In this document: positions 35,537 through 43,600 of the stretch, piece by piece
How the letters are laid out: each line of letters begins with the position of its first letter
Numbering within the stretch: the first letter of the stretch is position 1
From: CAYXTW01 sp964452645
GTDB taxonomy: Bacteria; Zixibacteria; MSB-5A5; GN15; PGXB01
DNA: 64,000 nt
Assembly (NCBI GenBank): GCA_964452645.1
Contig: CAYVMO010000015.1
Coordinates: forward strand, 1 to 64,000
Direction: 5' to 3'
Translations under genes and position numbers: made by a program
Notes under the pieces: generated by a model
Database searches by the model: none
Told to the model about the DNA's origin: nothing
The model's input: the letters and a program-made list of their open reading frames with translations, nothing else

Positions 35537-36163
35537 CTATTCTTTCAATTCGGCGTGGATGAGTTTTTCGATATTGATTTCGGGATTGATGAGGTTTGTC
35601 AGAATAAAAAAACATTCATAACCGCTGGAAACCAGATATAAACGATTCGGTTCAAGCGCGCAGACGCCCTCTTCCCTTTTGCCGCCGGGAAGCTGCGAGA
35701 AAATCTCAAGAATGTCGTTTATGCTTTTAAAAACGGCCGAAAACATCTTTTTGAATTCTGCCGACACATCAGAAGAATCGAATTCGCCGGAATTATTGAT
35801 GCGATAGACTTTTTCGACACCTTCGATGGCAGCCAGCCGATCAATCAGTGAGAGCGAGGTTGTTTCCAGCGTCGGTTTATCGCGAATAGTTAGATCGGTC
35901 TTTCGTTTCTTACTGCCGATAATGTTAAGAACTTCCAGATGTTGTTTGCGAAGCAGGTCTTCGACTTTGTTTTTTTCCTCTAAAGTAGCTATCGGAGCGG
36001 ACAATTCCTGCTGTATTTTCTGGATAATCTGGCCTTTCGAGATAACCGACGTAGTCAATCGCGGTTTAGGCCGATAGGCATATTCGGTCTGAATTTGCAA
36101 TTCGGTGGAACCCCTGACGATACGCGAGGTTCTCCCGGCCGGTATTAAATCTGCTTGTGCCAT
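35537..36163 (-). CDS. Unrecognised protein with possible roadblock/LC7-like C-terminal domain
   Basis: 208 residues from the ATG at 36163; an earlier in-frame start would begin inside a large palindrome. The N-terminal part (about 1-100) is polar and helical with no family I recognise. The C-terminal part (about 103-205) has the rhythm of roadblock/LC7 domains: a first helix with L-I-D-R-L-A-A-I-E-G-V, a strand ending N-N-S-G-E, a long central helix, then strands N-R-L-Y-L-V and F-F-I-L-T-N. Such domains bind small GTPases in bacteria, but no GTPase is adjacent. The 18-bp palindrome at 36167-36208 lies four nt from the start codon, so translation could be structure-controlled. It is 54 nt downstream of nrdJ. 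Confidence 0.7.
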   Translation of the reverse strand: MAQADLIPAGRTSRIVRGSTELQIQTEYAYRPKPRLTTSVISKGQIIQKIQQELSAPIATLEEKNKVEDLLRKQHLEVLNIIGSKKRKTDLTIRDKPTLETTSLSLIDRLAAIEGVEKVYRINNSGEFDSSDVSAEFKKMFSAVFKSINDILEIFSQLPGGKREEGVCALEPNRLYLVSSGYECFFILTNLINPEINIEKLIHAELKE

Positions 36164-36166
36164 AGC

Positions 36167-36208
36167 TATAACTTGGGGGTGAATAAAATAATTCACCCCC
36201 AAGTTATA
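36167..36208. repeat. Perfect 18-bp inverted repeat between nrdJ and the downstream gene
   Basis: The 18-nt arms (36167-36184 and 36191-36208) are exactly complementary around a six-nt AT loop and include GGGGGTGAAT. No T-run follows in the direction of nrdJ transcription, so it is not a standard terminator. It fills most of the 54-nt gap. Confidence 0.85.
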
Positions 36209-36217
36209 TCGGCAAAA

Positions 36218-38488
36218 TCAGCATTTGGAATAACCACAGCCGCGACAGACCACGCAACCTGATTCATATTCGATGCGTCCGCCGCAGTCGGGGCAGAATT
36301 CTTCGGAGAGATCGGCCTCTTTATGGATTTTCTGACCATTGCCAAACTGATTAAAGAGAACGTGCGCAATGGCGTCGGGAATCGAGGAAATCAGACCGCC
36401 ATTTCCGAAGATCGGCGAGGAGCCGCCGATACCTTTGAGTTGTTTGATGACTTTCTCGACGGGGACACCCGAACGAAATGCCAATGAAACCAAACGGCAT
36501 ATTGCCTCGGTGTCGGCCATCGTCGAATAACCGGACTTGCCGATTTGAGCGAAGACCTCGAACGGTTTGCCATCAAGAGTATTTATGGTTACATAAAGGT
36601 TTCCATACCCGGTTTTAATTTTTTCGGTAACGCCTTTCAGAACCTGGGGACGGTCTTTAACCTCGCGGGTTTTTTTCTCGACTTCATTACTTTCCGCCTC
36701 CGGTCCTCTGGTAGTACCGGTCGAAAGAACCTGCTCGGCGCGGCTGCCGTCACGGTAAATCGTTATACCCTTGCATCCCGATTTATACGCCAGAAGATAA
36801 GCCTCCTCGACATCTTTCAAAGTGGCGTCATGCGGCAGATTTATTGTCTTCGAGACGGCGTTGTCGGTATATTTCTGAAAAGCGGCCTGCATCCTGACAT
36901 GCCACTCGGGACTGACATCGTGGGTCGTGACAAAAACACGACGGACATCCTCGGGAATTTCATTATATTCGGCGATAGAATTGGTTTTGGCTATTTTTTC
37001 CATTAATTCTCTGGAGTAAAACCCGCGCGCTTTGGCGACTCTTTCAAAAATCGGATTGACCTCGATCATTCGCGTCTTATCCATAACTGTTCTGACATAA
37101 GAGACGGCAAAAAGCGGCTCGATGCCGGAAGAACACCCGGCGATTATCGAAATGGTTCCGGTCGGCGCGATCGTGGTTACCGTCGAATTACGAATGTGCG
37201 GCCCGTTGCCGTCTTTATAATAAACGGATCTATTCCAATTGGGAAAGACACCGCGTTTTTCGGCCAGCCGCCGGGATTCGGCGTGCCCTGCTTCTTTTAT
37301 GCGGGACATCACCTTATCGGCCAATTCCAGAGCTTCATTCGAATCATAGGGGATTCCCAGAAGAATAAGCATATCAGCCCAGCCCATGACGCCAAGACCG
37401 ATCTTACGGTTTTCTTTGGTATGAAAATCGATTTCAGGAAGCGGATACCGGTTGGCATCGATGACGTTATCGAGAAAATGAACGCAGGTTCTGACCGTTT
37501 TATCGATTTTTTCCCAGTCGATTTCATAACGGGATAATTCATGCGGCGAATCCAGATCAACGACCGCCTTGAGCATCCGGCTGAGGTTCATCGAGCCCAG
37601 ATTACAGCTTTCAAACGGCAGCAGCGGCTGTTCGCCGCACGGATTGGTCGACTCGTAAAGGCCGACGCGTGTAACCGGGTTGCCGTCGTTCATGCGATCG
37701 ACAAACATCAAACCGGGTTCACCGGTGCGATGAGCATGCTCGACGATTTTGTCAAAAACTTCACGGGCGTTAAGGCTTGATGGCCGCCCCTCTTTGGTGT
37801 AGACCGAGCCGGTTCGCGGATCAATCAATTCATAGCGACCATTTTCTTCAACTGCGTGCATGAAAGCGTCGGTAAGCGCCACCGAAATATTAAAATTGGT
37901 TAATTCCCTGAGATTATCTTTGCAGGATATAAAGTCGAGAATGTCGGGGTGATCGACGCGAAGAATGCCCATATTGGCGCCGCGTCGAGTCCCCCCCTGC
38001 TTAACAGCCTCGGTGGCGGAATTAATCACGCGCATGAATGATATGGGTCCGGAAGCAACACCGGAAGTGGAGGCGACGACCGAGTTGCGCGGGCGCAAGC
38101 GGGAGAAGGCAAAACCGGTTCCGCCACCCGATTTGTGTATCAGGGCGGTATGTTTGACGGCGTCGAAAATCGACTCCATCGAATCTTCGATGGGCAGGAC
38201 AAAACATGCCGAAAGCTGTCCCAACGGTCGACCGGCATTCATCAGCGTCGGTGAGTTGGGCATAAACTCAAGCGCCATCATCATATCGTAGAAGGTTTCT
38301 TCAAGGTTTTTGATTTCATCCGGCGAGGCGCCATATTTTCTTTCCGATTCGGCAATGGCGCGCGCCACCCGGCGAAACAGCTCATCGGGGCTTTCGATAA
38401 CCCTCCCCTGGTTATCTTTTTTGAGATACCGTCTCTCCAAGACCTTTATCGAATTTTCCGACAGTTCTTTATTTCTGTCGTCATCCAT
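36218..38488 (-). CDS. nrdJ: Adenosylcobalamin-dependent (class II) ribonucleotide reductase
   Basis: 756 residues. Family landmarks: the first redox Cys95 in S-A-C-F-V-L-P, N-P-C-G-E-Q near 282-287 with the thiyl Cys284 and Glu286, Cys295 in E-S-C-N-L-G-S, and P-T-G-T-I-S near 447. The C-terminal domain (about 640-756) has the TSCPD-type segment and a zinc-ribbon-like end with C-x-x-C pairs plus a final Cys that can re-reduce the active site. It reduces ribonucleotides to deoxyribonucleotides with B12 and needs no oxygen. AGGAGATAATC precedes the ATG. It starts nine nt after thyX, which also serves DNA-precursor supply. Confidence 0.96.
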   Translation of the reverse strand: MDDDRNKELSENSIKVLERRYLKKDNQGRVIESPDELFRRVARAIAESERKYGASPDEIKNLEETFYDMMMALEFMPNSPTLMNAGRPLGQLSACFVLPIEDSMESIFDAVKHTALIHKSGGGTGFAFSRLRPRNSVVASTSGVASGPISFMRVINSATEAVKQGGTRRGANMGILRVDHPDILDFISCKDNLRELTNFNISVALTDAFMHAVEENGRYELIDPRTGSVYTKEGRPSSLNAREVFDKIVEHAHRTGEPGLMFVDRMNDGNPVTRVGLYESTNPCGEQPLLPFESCNLGSMNLSRMLKAVVDLDSPHELSRYEIDWEKIDKTVRTCVHFLDNVIDANRYPLPEIDFHTKENRKIGLGVMGWADMLILLGIPYDSNEALELADKVMSRIKEAGHAESRRLAEKRGVFPNWNRSVYYKDGNGPHIRNSTVTTIAPTGTISIIAGCSSGIEPLFAVSYVRTVMDKTRMIEVNPIFERVAKARGFYSRELMEKIAKTNSIAEYNEIPEDVRRVFVTTHDVSPEWHVRMQAAFQKYTDNAVSKTINLPHDATLKDVEEAYLLAYKSGCKGITIYRDGSRAEQVLSTGTTRGPEAESNEVEKKTREVKDRPQVLKGVTEKIKTGYGNLYVTINTLDGKPFEVFAQIGKSGYSTMADTEAICRLVSLAFRSGVPVEKVIKQLKGIGGSSPIFGNGGLISSIPDAIAHVLFNQFGNGQKIHKEADLSEEFCPDCGGRIEYESGCVVCRGCGYSKC

Positions 38489-38497
38489 GATTATCTC

Positions 38498-39151
38498 CTA
38501 TAAATCCTGGCGTTTGGCACAGTTGTTTTCTCTATCAATTACGAAATCATAAAACACAATGGGAGCTTTCTCTTTTAATATCTCCAGCATCTGCAAGCAA
38601 ATTCCGCGAATTTCCCAATGCGCCCGGGGATTGCATCGGACTTCGAAGATATGTCGATACTCTCTCAAATTGGCGGTAATGACAATCTGCGAAGTCGTTC
38701 CGCCCGGAAGAATATAGCGGGCATCCTCTTTGGGAATATCCTCCAATACCATTTCCGAATAAAGTTTCTCACATTGAACCGCTAATTCAAGATATCGGTC
38801 ATTGAACTTCGATTTTTCAATGGTCGACGGCAAAACTACATCGTAATCGCGTGTTTTTCCATATTCAACATAGCGCTGCGATTCCTGCGACGGCGACATC
38901 AGGCGGTGACGAACCAATTCGTGAGTAAACGTTCGCGAGCCGCCTTTTATCCGAAAAGTAGCGCCGGCATGTTCCAGGACCGAATGATGTTTCTTCCTGA
39001 TCACTTTCTTGATTAAATCTTCCGTCGAGGCGGGAGGATTGTATCTATGAAAAGAGAGATAGCAGGTTCGGCAGGCCAGTTCAATAACCTGTTCGGCATT
39101 GGGAGTTATGGCCATCAATTCCACCGATGGTTTGGCGATGATTTCAGACAT
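38498..39151 (-). CDS. thyX: FAD-dependent thymidylate synthase
   Basis: 217 residues from the ATG at 39151, chosen because AGGAAAGGA lies just upstream; the frame could start 12 codons earlier. The ThyX motif R-H-R-L-M-S-P-S-Q-E-S-Q-R lies near 81-93. It makes dTMP from dUMP using methylenetetrahydrofolate and FAD, without needing ThyA. It is the first gene of a unit with nrdJ (nine-nt gap), so the two steps of dTTP supply are co-expressed. Confidence 0.95.
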   Translation of the reverse strand: MSEIIAKPSVELMAITPNAEQVIELACRTCYLSFHRYNPPASTEDLIKKVIRKKHHSVLEHAGATFRIKGGSRTFTHELVRHRLMSPSQESQRYVEYGKTRDYDVVLPSTIEKSKFNDRYLELAVQCEKLYSEMVLEDIPKEDARYILPGGTTSQIVITANLREYRHIFEVRCNPRAHWEIRGICLQMLEILKEKAPIVFYDFVIDRENNCAKRQDL

Positions 39152-39852
39152 ATTCCTTTCCTGGTCGGCAGTAGTAATACTTTCCATTTAATTTAACCTC
39201 TTTTTCTCTGAATAGTGTCACTTTTTATAGTTATTTTCAAATAAAGGCGAAAATAAACCTTTCAAGTTTTCAAAAAAACTCTCAACATCATACCACACAA
39301 CAACTTACAAGGCCACGCTATTGTCCCGTCCCCAGGTTGCCCCTTTTCTTAACAGCGGATTTCAGACTACAAAAATGTAAAAAAGCTGTCAACAATAAAA
39401 CTTAAAAAATATAAAAAAAATCTCAATATGTTGTGTTTCAATAGATTGACATATCTCTATCTTGTGTGATTTCGATCGATTTGCGATAATGGCGAATTAG
39501 CTCCATTACTCTAATTTGTTAGTCGATTATTTTTATACTTTTATGGATTTTATGAGCCGAGGTTTTCTCGATGCAATCGAACAGGAGAATCTCATGATTT
39601 ATGATAGATCATTATTAATGTATTTATCTTATCCGGAATGTTTGATTATATCAAGGTAGAGTCATAAAATTTCTGTACGATTTATATTAAAGGCCGAAGG
39701 GCGGCAGGTAAAAACAGCTTGACATAAATAGAATATTTGCGGATTTTGATTTAAATTGTATGTAAACCCGCGGATATATTTTGTGGTAGCCGGAACATAC
39801 AAAAAAGGAAGAACGTAAATTAGAAAATAGAAAGGCTGGAGGCTTAAATCAG
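39152..39852. other. AT-rich intergenic region, no gene recognised
   Basis: This 701-nt stretch separates the divergent thyX and STAS genes. It contains two TTGACA hexamers on the plus strand (near 39447 and at 39719-39724) without convincing -10 partners. A 38-codon plus-strand frame (39543-39659) lacks a ribosome site and is not called. Confidence 0.45.
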
Positions 39853-40188
39853 ATGAAACTTACCGATTCCGAAAAGGATGGGATTGCCATACTGGAGCCC
39901 AAAGGTAAAATAATGGGCGGGCCTGATGCGACTCTTCTGCACGATAAGCTTCATGAATTAATTGAAGGCGGCAAAAAGAGAGTTATAATTGATCTCGCGA
40001 AAGTCGAGTGGATGAATTCGACCGGGCTTGGTATCCTGATTTCGAGTTTAACGACCTTGCGCAATAATCAAGGGGAGCTGAAATTGGCCAATGTTACCGA
40101 TAAGATTCAATCGCTTTTGACGATTACCAAGCTGGTTACTGTTTTCGAGGCCTTCGACTCGGTCGATGACGCGGTCAAATCGTTTTGA
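39853..40188 (+). CDS. STAS-domain anti-sigma factor antagonist (SpoIIAA/RsbV-like)
   Basis: 111 residues, a single STAS domain. The phosphorylatable serine fits Ser56 in W-M-N-S-T-G-L-G, the position phosphorylated in SpoIIAA and RsbV. In partner switching the unphosphorylated form binds the anti-sigma kinase and frees its target; phosphorylation by the RsbW-like kinase (40281-40703) reverses this and the phosphatase (40727-42973) resets it. All three parts lie in a row here. GGAGG lies ten nt before the ATG. A terminator follows at 40229-40259, which would make this protein in excess of the kinase. Confidence 0.93.
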   Translation: MKLTDSEKDGIAILEPKGKIMGGPDATLLHDKLHELIEGGKKRVIIDLAKVEWMNSTGLGILISSLTTLRNNQGELKLANVTDKIQSLLTITKLVTVFEAFDSVDDAVKSF

Positions 40189-40228
40189 ATTATGACTGGC
40201 AATAGCTGAGTTACGCAATTCGCTTTCA

Positions 40229-40259
40229 GGGTAGGTTGGCATGACAACCTGCCCTTTTT
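40229..40259 (+). terminator. Terminator between the antagonist and kinase genes (REP-like)
   Basis: A ten-base-pair stem with one G-T pair (40229-40238 with 40245-40254, GGGTAGGTTG/CAACCTGCCC) is followed by five T. It includes GTAGG at the foot, as the REP elements do, and may be a REP used as a partial terminator. Confidence 0.8.
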
Positions 40260-40280
40260 ATTAAGATGGTACGATGAATT

Positions 40281-40703
40281 ATGAAAAAACCAATCATTAC
40301 CGGCAACATCATTGAAATTCCATCATCAGAAGACTTTCTGCCTGATGTTGACGATTTTATCGAAGGTAAACTGGAATCGTTCGGACTGAATAGGTCCGAT
40401 ATCGCTGATATTGCCATTTCCGTCACAGAGCTGGTCACCAACGGAATTGTCCATGCCAATAAGTTAATCCTCGAAAAAACGGTGAAGGTGGAAATATCGA
40501 AAAAAAACTCGGAGATTGAAATCACCATAACCGATCAGGGTGATGGATTCGACCCGGATTCGATAGAGAATCCCATTGAAGACGAGAATCTGCTAAAAGA
40601 GGTCGGACGGGGGGTATTCATAGTTAAATCTCTCATGGATAAAGTCATGTTTAATTCGCAACCCGGGAAGGGAACGACGGTAACCATGACTAAACATTTT
40701 TAG
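40281..40703 (+). CDS. RsbW/SpoIIAB-like serine kinase (anti-sigma factor, HATPase_c_2)
   Basis: 140 residues with a GHKL ATPase fold: N-box E-L-V-T-N-G-I-V-H-A-N at 50-60, G1 box D-Q-G-D-G-F-D at 85-91 and G2-like G-R-G-V-F-I near 109-114. Proteins of this type bind and hold a sigma factor or another effector and phosphorylate the STAS antagonist. No sigma factor gene is next to it, so the output target is unknown. It lies 24 nt ahead of the SpoIIE-type phosphatase gene. Confidence 0.92.
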   Translation: MKKPIITGNIIEIPSSEDFLPDVDDFIEGKLESFGLNRSDIADIAISVTELVTNGIVHANKLILEKTVKVEISKKNSEIEITITDQGDGFDPDSIENPIEDENLLKEVGRGVFIVKSLMDKVMFNSQPGKGTTVTMTKHF

Positions 40704-40726
40704 AATTTTATTGGTCTAATCTAAGG

Positions 40727-42973
40727 ATGGAAAATATTAATCCCGTATTTACGGCGGCCTACTTTGTTTTCGGCGGCATTTTCTTATTTCTGGCGTTCAG
40801 CGTCGTCCGGAATAATCTATCCAATAGGCTGAATCGAATCACCGGATTGATGCTTTTTTTCGCCGCTCTCGGCCCGATTCTTCTGGCGTTTGCAGCGATT
40901 GTTCGACCCAATGTTTCGGCCGAGGCCCCATTCGAAGAGTCGATTTTATATAACATGCTTTACACCTGGGAGTTGTTTTTCCCGGCTTTTCTTCTTTTCT
41001 CGATGGCTTTTCCGATCGATCGTTTATCGGAAACGAAATGGCCGAAACTGCGCTATCTAATTTTTCTACCTCAGATTTTTCACCTGTTGCTGGTAGTGGT
41101 TTTCAGCGATCCGGATAAAATCTTAAATCTGCTTGACGTGGAATCCGGTGAAGGATTCGCCTCCCTGATTATAGAACCGCTGTCTTATGTACTTAAATGG
41201 GTCGTGCTGGGCTTTACGCTTATTCTCAGTTCGGAAGTAACGCTTTTTTCGACGATTAACATTATTTATGTAATCGTCGGGCTGTATTTCATAAACAGAG
41301 GCCGGGGTCAAATAAGGAACGACGAATTAAAAAGGCAATCGACTATTTTCATCTGGGGCGTTTCATTCGCTATCAGCCTGTATACGCTCGGTTTTTTGAT
41401 TCCCCGGGTGTTCTCAATCGAGATATCCGAAACATTGCGGACGACTATTCTGTTTCTTTCGTTGTCTGTCGGCGGCGGATCGGTAATATGGTCGATTATA
41501 CGTTATCAGTTTCTGGATGTGACGGTACTTGTCAGACAATCTCTGGTGTATACGATTACGTCCGGTATTCTTGTCGGATTATATATATTAATCGTCAGCC
41601 GGGCCAATCGCTGGCTGACCTCGATGTTCGGCGAACAGACCGCGATCGCCAATATCGCGTTTATCGTCGTCGCCCTGATTCTGTTTCAGCCGATTAATAT
41701 TCGACTGGATAATCTCATCAAGAGATTTTTTATAAAGAGAAGTACCGACTATCGCAATATCCTCGAACAATTGTCGCGTCGACTGATATCGGTGCTGGAT
41801 CCAATTCAATTAAGAAATATGATCGAGAAGACGCTAAAATCGACCATTTTAGTGGATAAAGTATATTTTGTACTATTCGACGATAAACTCGATGATTATG
41901 TCCTGTTGCCCTCCGAAGATTATCCCGATCGTATTGTCATCAATCGTAATGATATCTTCCTCGGCGGCGTCGGGCAGCTTGATGCATCTACCATGATAAA
42001 TCGTCTGGGATTATATAGGCACGGCAGTCTCCTCTCCGATGAAATGGAGAAACGTCGCGTTCAGTTGATACTGCCGCTTAAAGATGCCGAGCATTTGCTT
42101 GGTTTTCTGGCTCTGACCGAAAAAGTGTCGGGCTACCGATATAACGCCGAGGACCGAACGATGCTGGGAGTCATATCCAATCAACTTGTAACGGTCCTTA
42201 CCAATGCCCGGTTGTATATCGACTCTCTCGAAAAGCAGAGGCTGGACGAGGAGATGGCGATGGCGCGGCAAATCCAGCTTGATCTTCTGCCCAAACGGCC
42301 GCCGTCCTCAAGCTCCTGCACCATCAGCGCCTTTTCGATTCCTTCGCGGACTATCGGGGGTGATTTTTATGATTTCATCGCCAAAAAAGGCGACACTTTC
42401 GGGATGGTCATTGCCGATGCTTCAGGAAAGGGCCTGCCGGCGGCGTTAATGGTGGCGCAGGTTCAGGCGATGCTGCGCGCGGAAATCGATAATGAAAACA
42501 GTATCTCCAATATTCTCGGCAACGTAAACCGACATATCACGGAACTGACTGGCGTGGAAAAATACGCGACATTATTTTACGGAGAATACTGTTCGAAAAG
42601 CGGCCAATTACGTTATTCCAATGCAGGACATAACCACCCGATATTGATTCGCGCCGACGGTTCGTGCGAGTTATTATTCAAGGGCGGGACAATAATCGGC
42701 GCCTTCAGCGATGCGCAATTCGAAGATGAAGTCACGGTATTGAATCGTGATGATCTGTTGTTTCTTTATACTGACGGCCTTTCGGAGGCGATGAACAAAA
42801 ATGAAGAGGAATACGGCCAGGGGCGTATAATAGATTACCTGATGGATAAGAGAGCGTGGGATACGAATCGGATTATCGAAGGAATACTGAGCGATGTCAG
42901 ACAATTCGACCCGACTTATCCACCCCAGGACGATACGACGATTATCGTTTTAAAAGTGACGAGAGGAATATAG
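40727..42973 (+). CDS. Membrane SpoIIE-type PP2C phosphatase with GAF domain (RsbU-like)
   Basis: 748 residues. About eight membrane helices (10-340) form an N-terminal sensor region, then a GAF-like domain (about 355-495), a short coiled coil and the PP2C/SpoIIE phosphatase domain (about 515-745). Metal-binding motifs are visible: G-G-D-F-Y-D-F, D-A-S-G-K-G, D-G-L-S-E-A and D-D-T-T. It should dephosphorylate the STAS antagonist at 39853-40188 when a membrane or cytoplasmic signal is sensed. The start is preceded directly by AAGG. The stop is followed at once by the Nudix ATG (TAGATG), so the two are coupled. Confidence 0.93.
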   Translation: MENINPVFTAAYFVFGGIFLFLAFSVVRNNLSNRLNRITGLMLFFAALGPILLAFAAIVRPNVSAEAPFEESILYNMLYTWELFFPAFLLFSMAFPIDRLSETKWPKLRYLIFLPQIFHLLLVVVFSDPDKILNLLDVESGEGFASLIIEPLSYVLKWVVLGFTLILSSEVTLFSTINIIYVIVGLYFINRGRGQIRNDELKRQSTIFIWGVSFAISLYTLGFLIPRVFSIEISETLRTTILFLSLSVGGGSVIWSIIRYQFLDVTVLVRQSLVYTITSGILVGLYILIVSRANRWLTSMFGEQTAIANIAFIVVALILFQPINIRLDNLIKRFFIKRSTDYRNILEQLSRRLISVLDPIQLRNMIEKTLKSTILVDKVYFVLFDDKLDDYVLLPSEDYPDRIVINRNDIFLGGVGQLDASTMINRLGLYRHGSLLSDEMEKRRVQLILPLKDAEHLLGFLALTEKVSGYRYNAEDRTMLGVISNQLVTVLTNARLYIDSLEKQRLDEEMAMARQIQLDLLPKRPPSSSSCTISAFSIPSRTIGGDFYDFIAKKGDTFGMVIADASGKGLPAALMVAQVQAMLRAEIDNENSISNILGNVNRHITELTGVEKYATLFYGEYCSKSGQLRYSNAGHNHPILIRADGSCELLFKGGTIIGAFSDAQFEDEVTVLNRDDLLFLYTDGLSEAMNKNEEEYGQGRIIDYLMDKRAWDTNRIIEGILSDVRQFDPTYPPQDDTTIIVLKVTRGI

Positions 42974-43537
42974 ATGACCGAGAAAAATGAAGTCGATGAA
43001 AAAGCGCTCTTCAAAAGAAAAAACAACTTCCTCGGGTACAGATTCTGTCCGCGCTGCGGGCGGGAGTTGGTTAAGCGATCGATCAACGGTTATCAACGGC
43101 TTGGTTGTCCGGACAAAGACTGCGATTTTGTTTATTATCATAATCCGATTCCGGCCGCCGGTGCGGTCGTGGTTAAGAATGAAAAGATCCTGATGGTTAA
43201 ACGATCGGTCATGCCGAAAAAAGGTTGGTGGTGTCTTCCGGCCGGATTTATGGAATGGTCGGAGCATCCGACAGAGACCGCCGTAAGGGAATTAAAGGAA
43301 GAAACCGGCCTCGATGTCGAACTGAGGTCGATTTTTGAAATATATTCGGGCCAGGATGATCCCCGGATGAATGCCGTTCTTATTTTGTATCTGGCATCGA
43401 TTAATGGAGGGAGGTTAAAAGCCGGTGATGATGCCGTGGAAGTGAAGTTCTTTGGTTTTGACGAGCTCCCTGAAAAAATCGCTTTTTTATCGCACCGCCA
43501 GGCGTTGGCCGATTATAAACAGCGGTATATGAAATAA
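42974..43537 (+). CDS. Nudix hydrolase with N-terminal zinc ribbon
   Basis: 187 residues. A zinc-ribbon-like segment (C-P-R-C at about 25-28 and C-P-D-K-D-C near 45-50) precedes a Nudix domain (about 58-185). The Nudix box G-x5-E-x7-R-E-L-K-E-E-T-G-L is complete (near 92-114). The layout resembles NudC/NADH pyrophosphatase-type and ADP-ribose hydrolases; the substrate cannot be fixed from sequence. It starts directly after the phosphatase stop codon with GAGAGGA upstream, so it belongs to the partner-switching transcript, though a functional link is not evident. Confidence 0.92.
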   Translation: MTEKNEVDEKALFKRKNNFLGYRFCPRCGRELVKRSINGYQRLGCPDKDCDFVYYHNPIPAAGAVVVKNEKILMVKRSVMPKKGWWCLPAGFMEWSEHPTETAVRELKEETGLDVELRSIFEIYSGQDDPRMNAVLILYLASINGGRLKAGDDAVEVKFFGFDELPEKIAFLSHRQALADYKQRYMK

Positions 43538-43600
43538 ATATTGCATAAAATTTTTGTATTGCCGACGTTTAATAAAAATGACAGGGATGTTGGTCGAATT

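Noticed and set aside
39543..39659. 38-codon plus-strand frame in the thyX-STAS gap
   Set aside because: No ribosome site at the first ATG and no recognisable sequence; a chance frame in AT-rich DNA is more likely.
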